From an uncultured Prevotellaceae bacterium (lineage in GTDB: Bacteria > Bacteroidota > Bacteroidia > Bacteroidales > Bacteroidaceae): a stretch of DNA of 59,304 nt. The notes beneath the pieces were generated by a model that saw only the letters and a list, made by a program, of their open reading frames with translations, had not been told where the DNA came from and made no database searches. This document shows, piece by piece, positions 1 to 8,472 of the stretch. The DNA lies in the NCBI GenBank assembly GCA_937893145.1, contig CALBJW010000167.1, positions 1 through 59,304 of the forward strand, written 5' to 3'. Both the position numbers and the translations under genes were made by a program. Every line of letters starts with the position of its first letter. Position 1 is the stretch's first letter.

Positions 1-32
1 ACTACAAAAATTAATTAGTAAAAAGCTATTGT

Positions 33-68
33 CTTAACTCCTTAACTTCTTAACTCCTTAACTCCTTA
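33..68. repeat. Octamer tandem repeat after thiC
   Basis: About four imperfect tandem copies of the 8-mer CTTAACTC or CTTAACTT run up to the thiC stop codon at the left edge of the window. It is non-coding spacer within or at the end of the thiamine operon. No stem can be drawn in it. Its role is unknown; such short arrays can change in copy number by slippage. Confidence 0.6.
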
Positions 69-1757
69 TTACAGCTTCCTCAAATCGTGTGTCAGCTTAG
101 CAGCGCAGAAGTTAGGACCGCACATTGTGCAGTATTCGCCATCGGTATGACCAGCTTCCTCGAAGTACTGGAGAGCACGCTCAGGGTCGAGCGAGAGGTG
201 GAACTGGTCGCGCCAACGGAAGTCGAAACGAGCCTTAGAGAGAGCATTATCGCGGATCGAAGCACCCGGATGACCCTTAGCGAGGTCGGCAGCATGAGCA
301 GCGATCTTATAAGTGATCACACCCACACGCACATCCCCACGGTTAGGCAAAGCGAGGTGTTCCTTAGGAGTCACATAGCAGAGCATAGCAGTACCCAACC
401 AAGCGATCTGAGCGCCACCGATAGCCGAAGTGATATGGTCGTAACCAGGAGCGATATCGGTAACGATAGGACCGAGAGTATAGAATGGAGCCTCATGACA
501 ATGGTCGAGCTGACGTTCCATATTCTCACGTATCTTCTGCATAGGCACATGACCCGGACCCTCGATAAATGCCTGAACGTTCTTCTCCCAAGCACGAGTC
601 ACGAGTTCGCCCATAGTGTCGAGTTCGGCAAACTGAGCAGCATCGTTAGCATCGGCAGTACATCCAGGACGCAGACCATCGCCCAGCGAGAGAGCCACAT
701 CATACTGAGCCACGATATCGCAGATATCATCGAAGTGCTCATAGAGGAACGACTCCTTATCGTGGATGAGGCACCACTTCGACATAATACTACCACCACG
801 GCTCACGATACCACAGAGACGTGAGTCGGCGAGGTGAACATTGTGGCGACGAATACCTGCATGGATGGTGAAGTAGTCAACACCCTGTTCGCATTGTTCG
901 ATGAGTGTGTCCTTATATACCTCCCATGTCAAGTCCTCAACTCGTCCATTCACCTTTTCAAGAGCTTGATAGATAGGCACGGTACCTACTGGAACAGGGC
1001 AGTTGCGTACAATCCATTCACGAGTCTCGTGGATATTCTCACCTGTAGAGAGGTCCATGAGTGTGTCACCACCCCACTTGCACGACCACACAGCCTTATC
1101 CACTTCCTCATCAATGCTCGAAGTAGTGGCTGAGTTGCCGATATTGGTGTTAATCTTCACGAGGAAGTTGCGACCAATAATCATTGGTTCAGACTCAGGA
1201 TGGTTGATGTTGGCAGGAAGAACAGCACGACCACGTGCAATCTCATCACGAACAAACTCAGGTGTGATGTGGCTCTTGATGCCAAGTTCTTCGCAGTTCA
1301 TGTTCTCACGAATAGCAACATACTCCATTTCTGGAGTGATGATGCCTGCCTTGGCATAAGCCATCTGAGTGATGTGCTTTCCAGCCTTAGCACGGTAAGG
1401 AAGTGCGATATGCTCGAAACGAAGACTATCAAGTGAATGGTCTGCAAGACGCATCTTGCCGTATTCACTTGTCACTTCACTCAACTGCTCTACATCGCCT
1501 CTATCGAGAATCCACTGCTGACGAATGCGTGGAAGACCTTTCTTCAAATCGACCTCGATATTTGGATCGCTGAAAGGACCACTTGTATCGTAGATATATA
1601 CTGGGGCATTCTGCTCTGTGTGAGGAATACCTTTCTTGTCACGGGTAACAGTAGGAGTGAGATTGACCTTTGTCATACCTACCTTAATGAAAGGGAAAAG
1701 GGTACCCTGCATGTATGCTTTTTCCCTCTTTGCGTATGCTTTGTTATCTTGTGGCAT
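69..1757 (-). CDS. thiC: Phosphomethylpyrimidine synthase ThiC
   Basis: Radical-SAM enzyme that converts 5-aminoimidazole ribotide to HMP-phosphate, the pyrimidine half of thiamine, in the cytosol. At 562 residues it has the usual length of the bacterial enzyme. The C-terminus carries the ThiC cluster motif CxxCxxxxC (in EYCTMCGPNFC), which binds the 4Fe-4S cluster, and the body is recognisably ThiC (for example EGPGHVPM and SLGDGLRPG). It starts 12 bases after the thiG stop and is the last thi gene visible. Only 68 bases remain before the window edge, so thiH and thiF, which often follow in Bacteroidales, could lie just outside. It should be co-regulated by the TPP riboswitch upstream of thiS. 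Confidence 0.97.
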   Translation of the reverse strand: MPQDNKAYAKREKAYMQGTLFPFIKVGMTKVNLTPTVTRDKKGIPHTEQNAPVYIYDTSGPFSDPNIEVDLKKGLPRIRQQWILDRGDVEQLSEVTSEYGKMRLADHSLDSLRFEHIALPYRAKAGKHITQMAYAKAGIITPEMEYVAIRENMNCEELGIKSHITPEFVRDEIARGRAVLPANINHPESEPMIIGRNFLVKINTNIGNSATTSSIDEEVDKAVWSCKWGGDTLMDLSTGENIHETREWIVRNCPVPVGTVPIYQALEKVNGRVEDLTWEVYKDTLIEQCEQGVDYFTIHAGIRRHNVHLADSRLCGIVSRGGSIMSKWCLIHDKESFLYEHFDDICDIVAQYDVALSLGDGLRPGCTADANDAAQFAELDTMGELVTRAWEKNVQAFIEGPGHVPMQKIRENMERQLDHCHEAPFYTLGPIVTDIAPGYDHITSAIGGAQIAWLGTAMLCYVTPKEHLALPNRGDVRVGVITYKIAAHAADLAKGHPGASIRDNALSKARFDFRWRDQFHLSLDPERALQYFEEAGHTDGEYCTMCGPNFCAAKLTHDLRKL

Positions 1758-1769
1758 AGTTGTAGTTTA

Positions 1770-2546
1770 TTAGTTTAAGAATGCAGTAAGTGGACTTGAA
1801 GCCTCTGCCTCGAAGCTATCTGCAACAGCACCGAGACCTGCTTCATAAGCACGACGACCAGCGATGACAGCCTCCTTGAATGCGATACCCATCTGTACTG
1901 GGTCGCCTGCAACGGCAATGGCTGTGTTGACAAGGCAAGCACTTGCTCCCATCTCCATTGCTTCTGCTGCATGGGATGGAGCACCAATACCTGCATCAAC
2001 AACTACTGGCACATTTGCCTGCTCGATGATGATGCGGAGGAAGTCGCGTGTCTGGAGTCCTTTGTTAGTACCAATAGGAGCGCCAAGAGGCATGACTGTT
2101 GCCGCACCTGCCTCTTCGAGATGCTTACAGAGTGTTGGGTCTGCCTGACAGTAAGGAAGAACAACGAAACCAAGTTTCACAAGTTCTTCGGTAGCCTTGA
2201 GCGTCTCGATGCTATCAGGAAGAAGATAGCGAGGGTCTGGATGAATCTCAAGCTTCAACCAGTTTGTGCCAAACGCTTCACGAGCCATCTGTGCAGCAAA
2301 GACTGCTTCTTCTGCATTGCGAACACCAGATGTGTTTGGAAGGAGCTGGATGTTTGGGTTCTGGATGATGTGACGAAGGAGGTCGTCCTGCTTGTCTTGT
2401 AACTCAATACGCTTCATGGCTACTGTCACCATCTCTGTCTCTGAGGACTGGATAGCCTGCGCCATGAGTGCGTTGTTGCTGAATTTGCCGGTACCTAAGA
2501 AGAGGCGTGAGTTGAACTCACGACCGGCGATGATAAGTTTGTCCAT
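1770..2546 (-). CDS. thiG: Thiazole synthase ThiG
   Basis: Forms the thiamine thiazole ring from deoxyxylulose 5-phosphate, dehydroglycine and the ThiS thiocarboxylate. The 258-residue TIM-barrel length is typical. The Schiff-base lysine lies in WLKLEIHPD, and the phosphate-binding end VVDAGIGAPSHAAEAMEMG and the following VNTAIA segment are intact. It starts 5 bases after thiE ends, consistent with a tightly packed thiS-thiE-thiG-thiC operon. The dehydroglycine donor (ThiH or ThiO) is not in the window. Confidence 0.97.
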   Translation of the reverse strand: MDKLIIAGREFNSRLFLGTGKFSNNALMAQAIQSSETEMVTVAMKRIELQDKQDDLLRHIIQNPNIQLLPNTSGVRNAEEAVFAAQMAREAFGTNWLKLEIHPDPRYLLPDSIETLKATEELVKLGFVVLPYCQADPTLCKHLEEAGAATVMPLGAPIGTNKGLQTRDFLRIIIEQANVPVVVDAGIGAPSHAAEAMEMGASACLVNTAIAVAGDPVQMGIAFKEAVIAGRRAYEAGLGAVADSFEAEASSPLTAFLN

Positions 2547-2551
2547 TGTGA

Positions 2552-3163
2552 TTATATCATTTTAATTAGTTTCTTCATTTCTTCAACAGGATTATCAGCA
2601 CGAAGCACCGTTCCGCTAAGTGCTATTCCCGTTATTCCTGTCTGCATCAAAGCAGGGATGTCTTCGGCATTGATGCCACCAATGGCTACGATAGGAAGGT
2701 TGATTCCCTGTTCCTTCATCTGCTTCACGATACGTGTGTAGCCCTCCAGTCCAAGCACGGGTGAGAGTTTTTCCTTTGTAGTAGTGAAACGAAACGGACC
2801 ACAACCGATGTAGTTGGCTCCATGCTTATAGTGCATCAATACATCTTCAAAGGTGTTGGCTGTGCCTCCTATGATGAACCCATCACCAAGAATAGCTCTC
2901 GCCTCATCTATCGGCATGTCGTTCTTGCCGAGATGAACGCCGTCGGCATGTATTTCCTTCACCAACTCAACATGGTCGTCGATGATGAAGGTCGCTCCGG
3001 CAGCTTTACAGAGAGCCTGTGCCTGCAATGCTATTGGTCGGATGTCATCGACTGAAGCATTCTTCATGCGTAACTGCACCCAACGGCAACCGCCTTCGAG
3101 TGCAATCCTGACAGAATCAAGGTAATTGATTGTGTCGGTATAGTGGGTTATGAATTGCAGCAT
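2552..3163 (-). CDS. thiE: Thiamine-phosphate synthase ThiE
   Basis: Couples HMP-pyrophosphate to thiazole phosphate to give thiamine monophosphate. At 203 residues it is a single-domain ThiE. Visible family features are the N-terminal QLRMKN segment, FIIDDHVELVKEIHADGVHLG (quoted in two parts: FIIDDHVELV and EIHADGVHLG), the IGGTANT and GCGPFRFTTTK loops, and VAIGGINAEDIPAL near the C-terminus. It is second in the operon, 15 bases after thiS. No fusion to ThiD is present, so HMP kinase must be encoded elsewhere. Confidence 0.96.
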   Translation of the reverse strand: MLQFITHYTDTINYLDSVRIALEGGCRWVQLRMKNASVDDIRPIALQAQALCKAAGATFIIDDHVELVKEIHADGVHLGKNDMPIDEARAILGDGFIIGGTANTFEDVLMHYKHGANYIGCGPFRFTTTKEKLSPVLGLEGYTRIVKQMKEQGINLPIVAIGGINAEDIPALMQTGITGIALSGTVLRADNPVEEMKKLIKMI

Positions 3164-3178
3164 TACTATATTCTTTAT

Positions 3179-3376
3179 TTATCCACCAAAAGCAGCCTTG
3201 ATGATTGTGACGTTATCCCCTTCGTTGAGCGGAGTCTCTTCCCAAGAAGTACGAGGGACAATACGGTTGTTGATAGCAAGGGCTACGCCTCTTTCTGGGA
3301 GCGACAACTCCACAGCAAGTTGCTGTACGTTTACAGAGACAGTGTGAGTCTCTTGATTGTTAATCAGGATATTCAT
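3179..3376 (-). CDS. thiS: Sulfur carrier protein ThiS
   Basis: A 65-residue ubiquitin-fold sulfur carrier that ends in Gly-Gly, the C-terminus that is adenylated and thiocarboxylated before sulfur is handed to ThiG. The N-terminal MNILINNQE strand and the DNVTIIKAAFGG tail are characteristic. It is the first gene of the thiamine operon, immediately after the TPP riboswitch. The adenylyltransferase ThiF is not seen in the window. Confidence 0.95.
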   Translation of the reverse strand: MNILINNQETHTVSVNVQQLAVELSLPERGVALAINNRIVPRTSWEETPLNEGDNVTIIKAAFGG

Positions 3377-3399
3377 ACTACTTAAAAAATAAAAAACAT

Positions 3400-3484
3400 G
3401 GGGGATGCGCCTTCCTTAGCAGCATTACCTGCTCAGGTTCAATGGGTGTAATCTCAGCCTCTTCTAACAGAAGAAGCACCCCAA
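3400..3484 (-). ncRNA. TPP riboswitch (THI element)
   Basis: Read on the minus strand, the leader contains the conserved THI-box blocks in order: GGGGTGCTTCTT, CTGAGATTACACCC, GAACCTGA, GCAGGTAATGCTGC and GGAAGGCGCATCCCC. The outer P1 helix pairs GGGGTGC with GCATCCCC. It lies between the promoter at 3515-3546 and the thiS start codon at 3376, with only about 23 bases between P1 and the start, so control could be by ribosome access as well as by termination. Confidence 0.97.
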
Positions 3485-3514
3485 GTTATCGGATGACAAC
3501 ATTTTTTTGCACTG

Positions 3515-3546
3515 CAAAGATATATTGTTTTTTTGTTTATTCCAAA
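3515..3546 (-). promoter_or_regulatory. Promoter of the thi operon
   Basis: On the minus strand this reads TTTG, 20 bases, then TATCTTTG, an exact fit to the Bacteroidetes primary sigma factor consensus TTTG-N19-21-TAnnTTTG. Transcription would start near 3508, just before the TPP riboswitch. Confidence 0.85.
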
Positions 3547-3667
3547 TATTAAGTGAGTTTTCAATGAATCACAGCACAAAATGGTTTGATGAAGGTAAAC
3601 AACTACAAAAATGAACCTTTTGAAGAAGTTTATCATCTGATAAAGGGAAGATAAACGATATTTTGTC

Positions 3668-3675
3668 TATATTTG
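3668..3675 (+). promoter_or_regulatory. -7 element before GH26 gene
   Basis: TATATTTG followed by C matches the Bacteroidetes -7 element TAnnTTTG and lies 24 bases before the chosen ATG. No TTTG is found at the expected -33 distance, so the promoter is partial or activator dependent. Confidence 0.55.
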
Positions 3676-3699
3676 CAAAGAAAACAAAAACAACTCAAT

Positions 3700-4704
3700 A
3701 TGAAGAAACTACTGTTTATCGTACTTTTAGCTGCATGTGCAAATATGAATGCACAGCCATTCAAGCATTACAAGCCTGTGAATAAGAATGCTGACAAGAA
3801 CACTTGCGAACTCCTTGAAAGACTCTACACGACTGTCGATGAAGGAAAGATAATGTCAGGACTGCACCACAACAAACTTAGGATGCCTCGTTATCGCGAA
3901 GACCTGAACAGGATTGATGCCGCTGTTCCGGGAGCGATACCTATGGTTTGGGGAGGCGATGTGGCTTGGGATGCTGCAGAAGTGGTCCGCATGGCTATCG
4001 ACCACCACAAGAGAGGATATGTTATTGCTATCTCGTGGCATGCTGCACGCCCTTTCGACAAGGGAATGGTCAACTTCAAGCAACAGACTCAAGGCAAGTT
4101 CTCTGCTAAACAATGGGAGGAACTGGTGACTGAAGGAACTGAAATGCACAAGATGTGGATAGAACAGGTTGATAGTATAGCAGGATACTTGAGGGCTTTG
4201 CAACTCAATGATATCCCTGTGTTGTGGAGACCTTTCCACGAGATGAATGGAGAATGGTTCTGGTGGGGCGATAGAAGAGGAGAGAAAGGGTTTGCTGTAC
4301 TTTGGCAAATGCTTTACGACAGACTAACCAATTATCATCACCTCAACAACCTCATCTGGGTATGGAACCCTAATAACCCTCGCAAACATCCTGTGGATAA
4401 AAAGATGGGATATGAACTGTATTATCCTGGAGACAAGTATGTGGATGTTCTTGCTGCTGATGTTTACCACAGAGAGTGGTTTCAAGATACTCACGACCAA
4501 CTTGTGGAATTGGGCAAAGAAAAGCTCGTGGCACTCGGAGAAGTGGGTGAACTTCCTACTTCCGAACAGTTGAAGAAATACAATCGTTACGCTTGGTTCA
4601 TGATATGGACTGATTTCACCGAAGAGAAATACAATACTCTGAAGGCGTTGGAGGATATATTTGGAAACGAAAGAGTAATAAACCTCAAGGAATCGAACAA
4701 ATAA
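3700..4704 (+). CDS. Secreted GH26 beta-mannanase-like glycoside hydrolase
   Basis: Likely endo-beta-mannanase of glycoside hydrolase family 26 acting outside the cytoplasm on mannan-type polysaccharide. The ATG at 3700 gives a clean signal peptide (MKKLLFIVLLAACANMNA, then Q); a longer reading from TTG at 3673 adds nine residues that overlap the -7 element and is unlikely. The acid/base glutamate sits in RPFHEMNGEWFWWG (about residue 181) and a candidate nucleophile in GEVGELP (about 281), at the spacing usual for GH26. The length, 334 residues, is that of a single catalytic domain with no binding module. No SusC/SusD genes are adjacent, so it is not in an obvious polysaccharide utilisation locus. 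The exact substrate is inferred. Confidence 0.88.
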   Translation: MKKLLFIVLLAACANMNAQPFKHYKPVNKNADKNTCELLERLYTTVDEGKIMSGLHHNKLRMPRYREDLNRIDAAVPGAIPMVWGGDVAWDAAEVVRMAIDHHKRGYVIAISWHAARPFDKGMVNFKQQTQGKFSAKQWEELVTEGTEMHKMWIEQVDSIAGYLRALQLNDIPVLWRPFHEMNGEWFWWGDRRGEKGFAVLWQMLYDRLTNYHHLNNLIWVWNPNNPRKHPVDKKMGYELYYPGDKYVDVLAADVYHREWFQDTHDQLVELGKEKLVALGEVGELPTSEQLKKYNRYAWFMIWTDFTEEKYNTLKALEDIFGNERVINLKESNK

Positions 4705-4767
4705 AATAGGTAGGCACTATTGATAGTTGTGCAATCCATTTCACATCAATAGAATTAAAGATATATT

Positions 4768-5592
4768 ATGATAAAGAAAGTTATTCTCATCACAGGAGGC
4801 AGCAGTGGTATTGGATATGATACCGCTAAGGCTTTAGCAGAACAAGGGCATATCGTTTATGCTGCAGCACGTCGTACAGAACTAATGGAACCTCTCCGTG
4901 AGTTTGGAGTACACATTATGAATATAGATGTGACAAGTGATGAATCAACTGAAAAGTGTGTACAGACCATTCTCTCGGAACAAGGACATATAGATGTGCT
5001 TGTCAATAATGCGGGATATGGCTACTTTGGTGCAATAGAGAATGTGAGTATGGAGGAGGCGCGCCGACAACTCGATGTGAATGTGTTTGGATTGGCACGC
5101 ATCACACAACTTGTCCTTCCTTCCATGAGAAAACAAAAGAGCGGACGCATCATCAACATCTCCTCGATTGCAGGAAAGATTGTTCTTGCAAATGGGGGAT
5201 GGTACAATGTGTCGAAGTTCTCGGTCGAAGCCCTTTCGGATGCTCTTCGTATGGAAGTAAAACCTTTCGGGATAGATGTCGTTCTCATCGAACCAAGTGG
5301 TATAAAGACCAACTGGGGCATAATAGCTGCCGACCACCTTGTAGAGTCTGCAAAGGGAACTGTATATGAAGAGACTGCTAACAACGAGGCTCGTATAATG
5401 CACTTTGCTTACAAATCAAACTACTTGTCTAAACCATCGGTAGTGAGAAAAGCCATCTGCAAGGCCGTTAATGCTAAAAGTCCACGAATAAGATACAGAC
5501 CTGGTCGTGGTGCAAACACCTTAGTTATGCTACATTCTCTGTTGCCTGCAAAATGGTGGGATGCACTCAACAGATTTGCTATCTCACATTAA
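4768..5592 (+). CDS. Short-chain dehydrogenase/reductase
   Basis: Classical SDR-family oxidoreductase of 274 residues. The Rossmann glycine motif GGSSGIG is at about residues 10-16, NNAGYG at about 88-93, the catalytic Ser in NISSIAGK, and the YxxxK pair in WYNVSKFS. The AARRTE segment after beta-2 suggests NADP preference, as basic residues there bind the 2'-phosphate. It lies 63 bases after the GH26 gene in the same direction and ends 9 bases from the converging SGNH hydrolase gene. The substrate cannot be read from sequence; relatives are often annotated only as oxidoreductase. Confidence 0.9.
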   Translation: MIKKVILITGGSSGIGYDTAKALAEQGHIVYAAARRTELMEPLREFGVHIMNIDVTSDESTEKCVQTILSEQGHIDVLVNNAGYGYFGAIENVSMEEARRQLDVNVFGLARITQLVLPSMRKQKSGRIINISSIAGKIVLANGGWYNVSKFSVEALSDALRMEVKPFGIDVVLIEPSGIKTNWGIIAADHLVESAKGTVYEETANNEARIMHFAYKSNYLSKPSVVRKAICKAVNAKSPRIRYRPGRGANTLVMLHSLLPAKWWDALNRFAISH

Positions 5593-5601
5593 GAAGCATT
5601 T

Positions 5602-6276
5602 CTATTTGAGTACAGCCTTAACCTGATCGCAGATAGCACGCATTCCTGCTACAGATGGGTGTCCCCATTGCTTGTCAACATCATGAAGAAGAACATTGGT
5701 GATGCCGTAGTACTCACACATCTTAGACTCTGTCTCGGTAACCTCGGCAGAGAGTTCGCTGTTACAAATATTGATGATGCGAGCATCTGGATAATTCTGC
5801 TTGAGGTAATGGAGCATATAGCAGAAGGCAGGACGGAAACTATAGAGGTCGCGTCGCATCCATCCCTCGTGCTGATAATTGCCTACTGGTGACTTTGCCC
5901 ATGAGTCGTTTGTACCGCCAAAGATGAAGATGATATCAGGATTGCCAAGGTTACACATACGGGTGATGAAGGCACGGTCTGAATAATCCTGCTTACCATA
6001 TCCTGTGTAGCATACTGTAGAACCAGAGAAGGAGTTGTTCTTGTCAAGAGTATAACCCATCTCGCTGATGAGAAGATGCCACCATGTCTGTTCTACTGTA
6101 CGAACATCGTTGTGCTCAGCACTATTACCATCATTCCCGAGATACCAAGTGAGATTCCACGATGGGGTAACCTTTCCTCCGAATGTAGAATATGAATCAC
6201 CAAGGATTGATACTTTCTGTGCAAACGATGCTATGAAAAAAAGAAGTAGGAACAAGCTTGAAAATGTACGTTTCAT
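5602..6276 (-). CDS. Secreted SGNH/GDSL-family hydrolase
   Basis: A 224-residue protein with a signal peptide (MKRTFSSLFLLLFFIASFA, then Q) followed by the SGNH hydrolase blocks: GDSYST with the nucleophile Ser, FGGTNDSW with the oxyanion Asn, and a C-terminal GHPSVAGM carrying the catalytic His. The family includes esterases and acetyl esterases acting on carbohydrates or lipids. It is transcribed alone and converges on the SDR gene. Co-location with a mannanase-like enzyme would fit a carbohydrate deacetylase, but that is inference. Confidence 0.85.
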   Translation of the reverse strand: MKRTFSSLFLLLFFIASFAQKVSILGDSYSTFGGKVTPSWNLTWYLGNDGNSAEHNDVRTVEQTWWHLLISEMGYTLDKNNSFSGSTVCYTGYGKQDYSDRAFITRMCNLGNPDIIFIFGGTNDSWAKSPVGNYQHEGWMRRDLYSFRPAFCYMLHYLKQNYPDARIINICNSELSAEVTETESKMCEYYGITNVLLHDVDKQWGHPSVAGMRAICDQVKAVLK

Positions 6277-6317
6277 AGTTTTTAAGTTTTAGTTGTTTTT
6301 GATATTAAGAACATAAG

Positions 6318-6357
6318 AGCCAAATTAAGAAAAACGGTTGTCTTTCCTAATTTGGCT
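6318..6357 (-). terminator. Stem-loop after ruvB
   Basis: The arms AGCCAAATTA and TAATTTGGCT pair perfectly around a 20-base loop, 18 bases beyond the ruvB stop. An extra GAAA/TTTC pairing extends the stem after one mismatch. The T-run is weak, so efficiency is uncertain; it probably ends the wecG-ruvB operon. Confidence 0.6.
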
Positions 6358-6374
6358 TCTTTTATGCATATAGA

Positions 6375-7418
6375 TTATAAGTCAAATAAATTCTTCATTC
6401 CTGAATTGTCCTTAGGATTAACCCAAGGAGAACGACCAAGATGCTGGTAGGCGAGTTCTGTGACTTCTCGACCACGAGGAGTACGCTTGATAAAACCTTC
6501 CTTAATAAGAAATGGTTCGTAAACCTCCTCCACAGTACCTGGGTCTTCACCAATGGCTGTTGCGATAGTACCAATACCGACTGGACCACCATTGAACTTA
6601 TCAATAATGGTAAGGAGCAACTTATTGTCTATCTCATCGAGTCCGAACTTGTCGATATTGAGTGCCTCAAGTGCTATGCGAGCAATCTTGATGTCGATAG
6701 TTCCGTTTCCTCGCACTTGTGCAAAGTCGCGTACTCGACGAAGAAGAGCATTCGCAATACGTGGAGTGCCACGCGAACGAGAAGCAATCTCACCTGCTGC
6801 ATCAAAGTCGCAAGGAACACCAAGAAGGGACGCCGAACGAAGGATAATCTTCTGCAAAGTCTCCGCATCGTAGTACTCAAGATGGAGATTGATACCGAAA
6901 CGTGCGCGTAGAGGTGCTGTAAGAAGTCCTGAACGCGTTGTTGCACCAACAAGGGTGAATGGGTTAAGGTCAATCTGAATGGAGCGCGCAGAAGGGCCCT
7001 TATCAATCATGATATCGATACGGTAGTCCTCCATAGCACTATAAAGGTACTCCTCGACTACTGGAGAAAGACGGTGAATCTCATCAATAAATAGCACATC
7101 GTTCTCTTCGAGTGAGGTGAGGATACCTGCGAGGTCGCCCGGTTTGTCGAGTACTGGTCCTGAAGTAACCTTGAATCCCACACCGAGTTCATTGGCTATG
7201 ATGTTGGAAAGGGTTGTTTTTCCAAGTCCAGGAGGACCATGAAGCAAGGTGTGGTCGAGTGGTTCGCCACGATACTTTGCAGCCTCAACAAAGATGCTGA
7301 GGTTCTCAACGACCTTCGCCTGACCGCTGAAGTCTTCAAACCTCAGCGGACGAAGAGCGTTTTCAAAGTCCTTATCTTGCTTGGAGCGTTGCTCGCGGAT
7401 ATCAAAATCTTCAGCCAT
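6375..7418 (-). CDS. ruvB: Holliday junction branch-migration ATPase RuvB
   Basis: AAA+ motor that drives branch migration with RuvA and supports RuvC resolution. At 347 residues it is full length. Visible features are the Walker A GPPGLGKTTL (about 64-73), the Walker B region FIDEIHRL (about 115), sensor 1 GATTRSG, the arginine-finger region LRARFGI, and the C-terminal winged helix ending RTPRGREVTELAYQHLG. It starts 19 bases after the transcarbamylase gene and is the last gene of its operon. RuvA and RuvC are not nearby. Confidence 0.97.
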   Translation of the reverse strand: MAEDFDIREQRSKQDKDFENALRPLRFEDFSGQAKVVENLSIFVEAAKYRGEPLDHTLLHGPPGLGKTTLSNIIANELGVGFKVTSGPVLDKPGDLAGILTSLEENDVLFIDEIHRLSPVVEEYLYSAMEDYRIDIMIDKGPSARSIQIDLNPFTLVGATTRSGLLTAPLRARFGINLHLEYYDAETLQKIILRSASLLGVPCDFDAAGEIASRSRGTPRIANALLRRVRDFAQVRGNGTIDIKIARIALEALNIDKFGLDEIDNKLLLTIIDKFNGGPVGIGTIATAIGEDPGTVEEVYEPFLIKEGFIKRTPRGREVTELAYQHLGRSPWVNPKDNSGMKNLFDL

Positions 7419-7437
7419 TTTATTCTTTATTCACTTC

Positions 7438-8466
7438 TTATAATGATTCCAAGATTCTCTTCAACACTACTGTTGCTGAAATCTCTCGGTTTGCTGCCTC
7501 TGGGATGACAAGTGAAGTTGGTGCTTCGATGACATCATCAGTAACAATCATGTTGCGGCGAACAGGAAGACAGTGAAGGAAGAAGGCATTGTTTGTAACT
7601 GCCATCTGACGTTCACTAACTGTCCAATCCTTATAATCATGATAGTCTCCAAGAACCTTACCATAGTCCTCAGGACGAGTGACACCTGGACAAGACCAGT
7701 TCTTCGCATAGATGAAGTCGGCACCTTCGAATGCCTTCATCTGGTCGTACTCTACCTTTGCATCGCCTGCAAACTCAGGGTCAAGTTCGTAACCCTCAGG
7801 ATGAGTGATAACGAAATCCACATCCGCAGCATTCATCCATTCTGCAAATGAGTTTGGCACAGCCTGTGGAAGTGCCTTTGGATGTGGAGCCCATGTGAGG
7901 ACAACCTTTGGACGCTTGTTTGGAGTGCGGCGTACTGGTTCACCACCAAAGAGTGGATTTGCCTCGATATAGTCACAGTTCTTGTACTCCTCAATAGTGA
8001 TGAGGTCGGCAAATGCCTGAAGTGGATGTACTGTAGCACTCTCCATGAAGAATACTGGTTTGCCACTATACTTGATGAACTGATTGAGAATCTTCTCTTC
8101 ATAGTCGTCCTTACGGTCCTCAAAACGTGCGAACGAACGAACACCGATGACATCACAATAAGAACCCATTACTGGGATTGCCTCAAGGAGGTGCTCACTC
8201 TTGTCGCCATCCATGATGACACCACGTTCGGTTTCAAGTTTCCAAGCACCAGCATTCACATCGAGTACGATGACATTCATACCGAGGTTGAGCGCTGCCT
8301 TCTGTGTAGAGAGACGAGTGCGGAGGCTGTTGTTGAAGAATACGAGGAGGGCAGTCTTGTTCTTGCCGAGCTCCTGATACTTGTAACGGTCGTGCTTAAT
8401 TTCAAAAGCCTCATCGAGTGCCTTCTTAAGGTCACCGATGTCTGATACATGCTGAAATACTTTCAT
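7438..8466 (-). CDS. argF': N-succinylornithine transcarbamylase
   Basis: Carbamoyltransferase of the Bacteroidetes arginine pathway, which carbamoylates N-succinyl-L-ornithine instead of ornithine. The 342 residues carry the carbamoyl-phosphate motif SLRTRLST (residues 47-54), the MESATVHPLQ motif, and HCLPVRR near the C-terminus. The residue equivalent to Pro90 of the Bacteroides fragilis enzyme, which decides succinyl against acetyl specificity, is Ser90 here (in DGDKSEHLLEA); it is not the Glu found in acetylornithine enzymes. A short acidic insert, RPEDYGKVLGDYHDY, lies near the C-terminus. It is in an operon with the helicase (6-base gap) and ruvB. No other arginine genes are in the window. 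Confidence 0.93.
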   Translation of the reverse strand: MKVFQHVSDIGDLKKALDEAFEIKHDRYKYQELGKNKTALLVFFNNSLRTRLSTQKAALNLGMNVIVLDVNAGAWKLETERGVIMDGDKSEHLLEAIPVMGSYCDVIGVRSFARFEDRKDDYEEKILNQFIKYSGKPVFFMESATVHPLQAFADLITIEEYKNCDYIEANPLFGGEPVRRTPNKRPKVVLTWAPHPKALPQAVPNSFAEWMNAADVDFVITHPEGYELDPEFAGDAKVEYDQMKAFEGADFIYAKNWSCPGVTRPEDYGKVLGDYHDYKDWTVSERQMAVTNNAFFLHCLPVRRNMIVTDDVIEAPTSLVIPEAANREISATVVLKRILESL

Positions 8467-8472
8467 GTTTGC

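Noticed and set aside
87..824. 245-residue plus-strand open frame opposite thiC
   Set aside because: It is antisense to a strongly conserved gene, has no promoter or family signal, and is explained by the codon pattern of thiC.
1220..1245. CACGTG core in thiC as another parS
   Set aside because: The flanks (GACCACGTGCAATC) lack the GTTNC and GAAAC arms; only the six-base core agrees.
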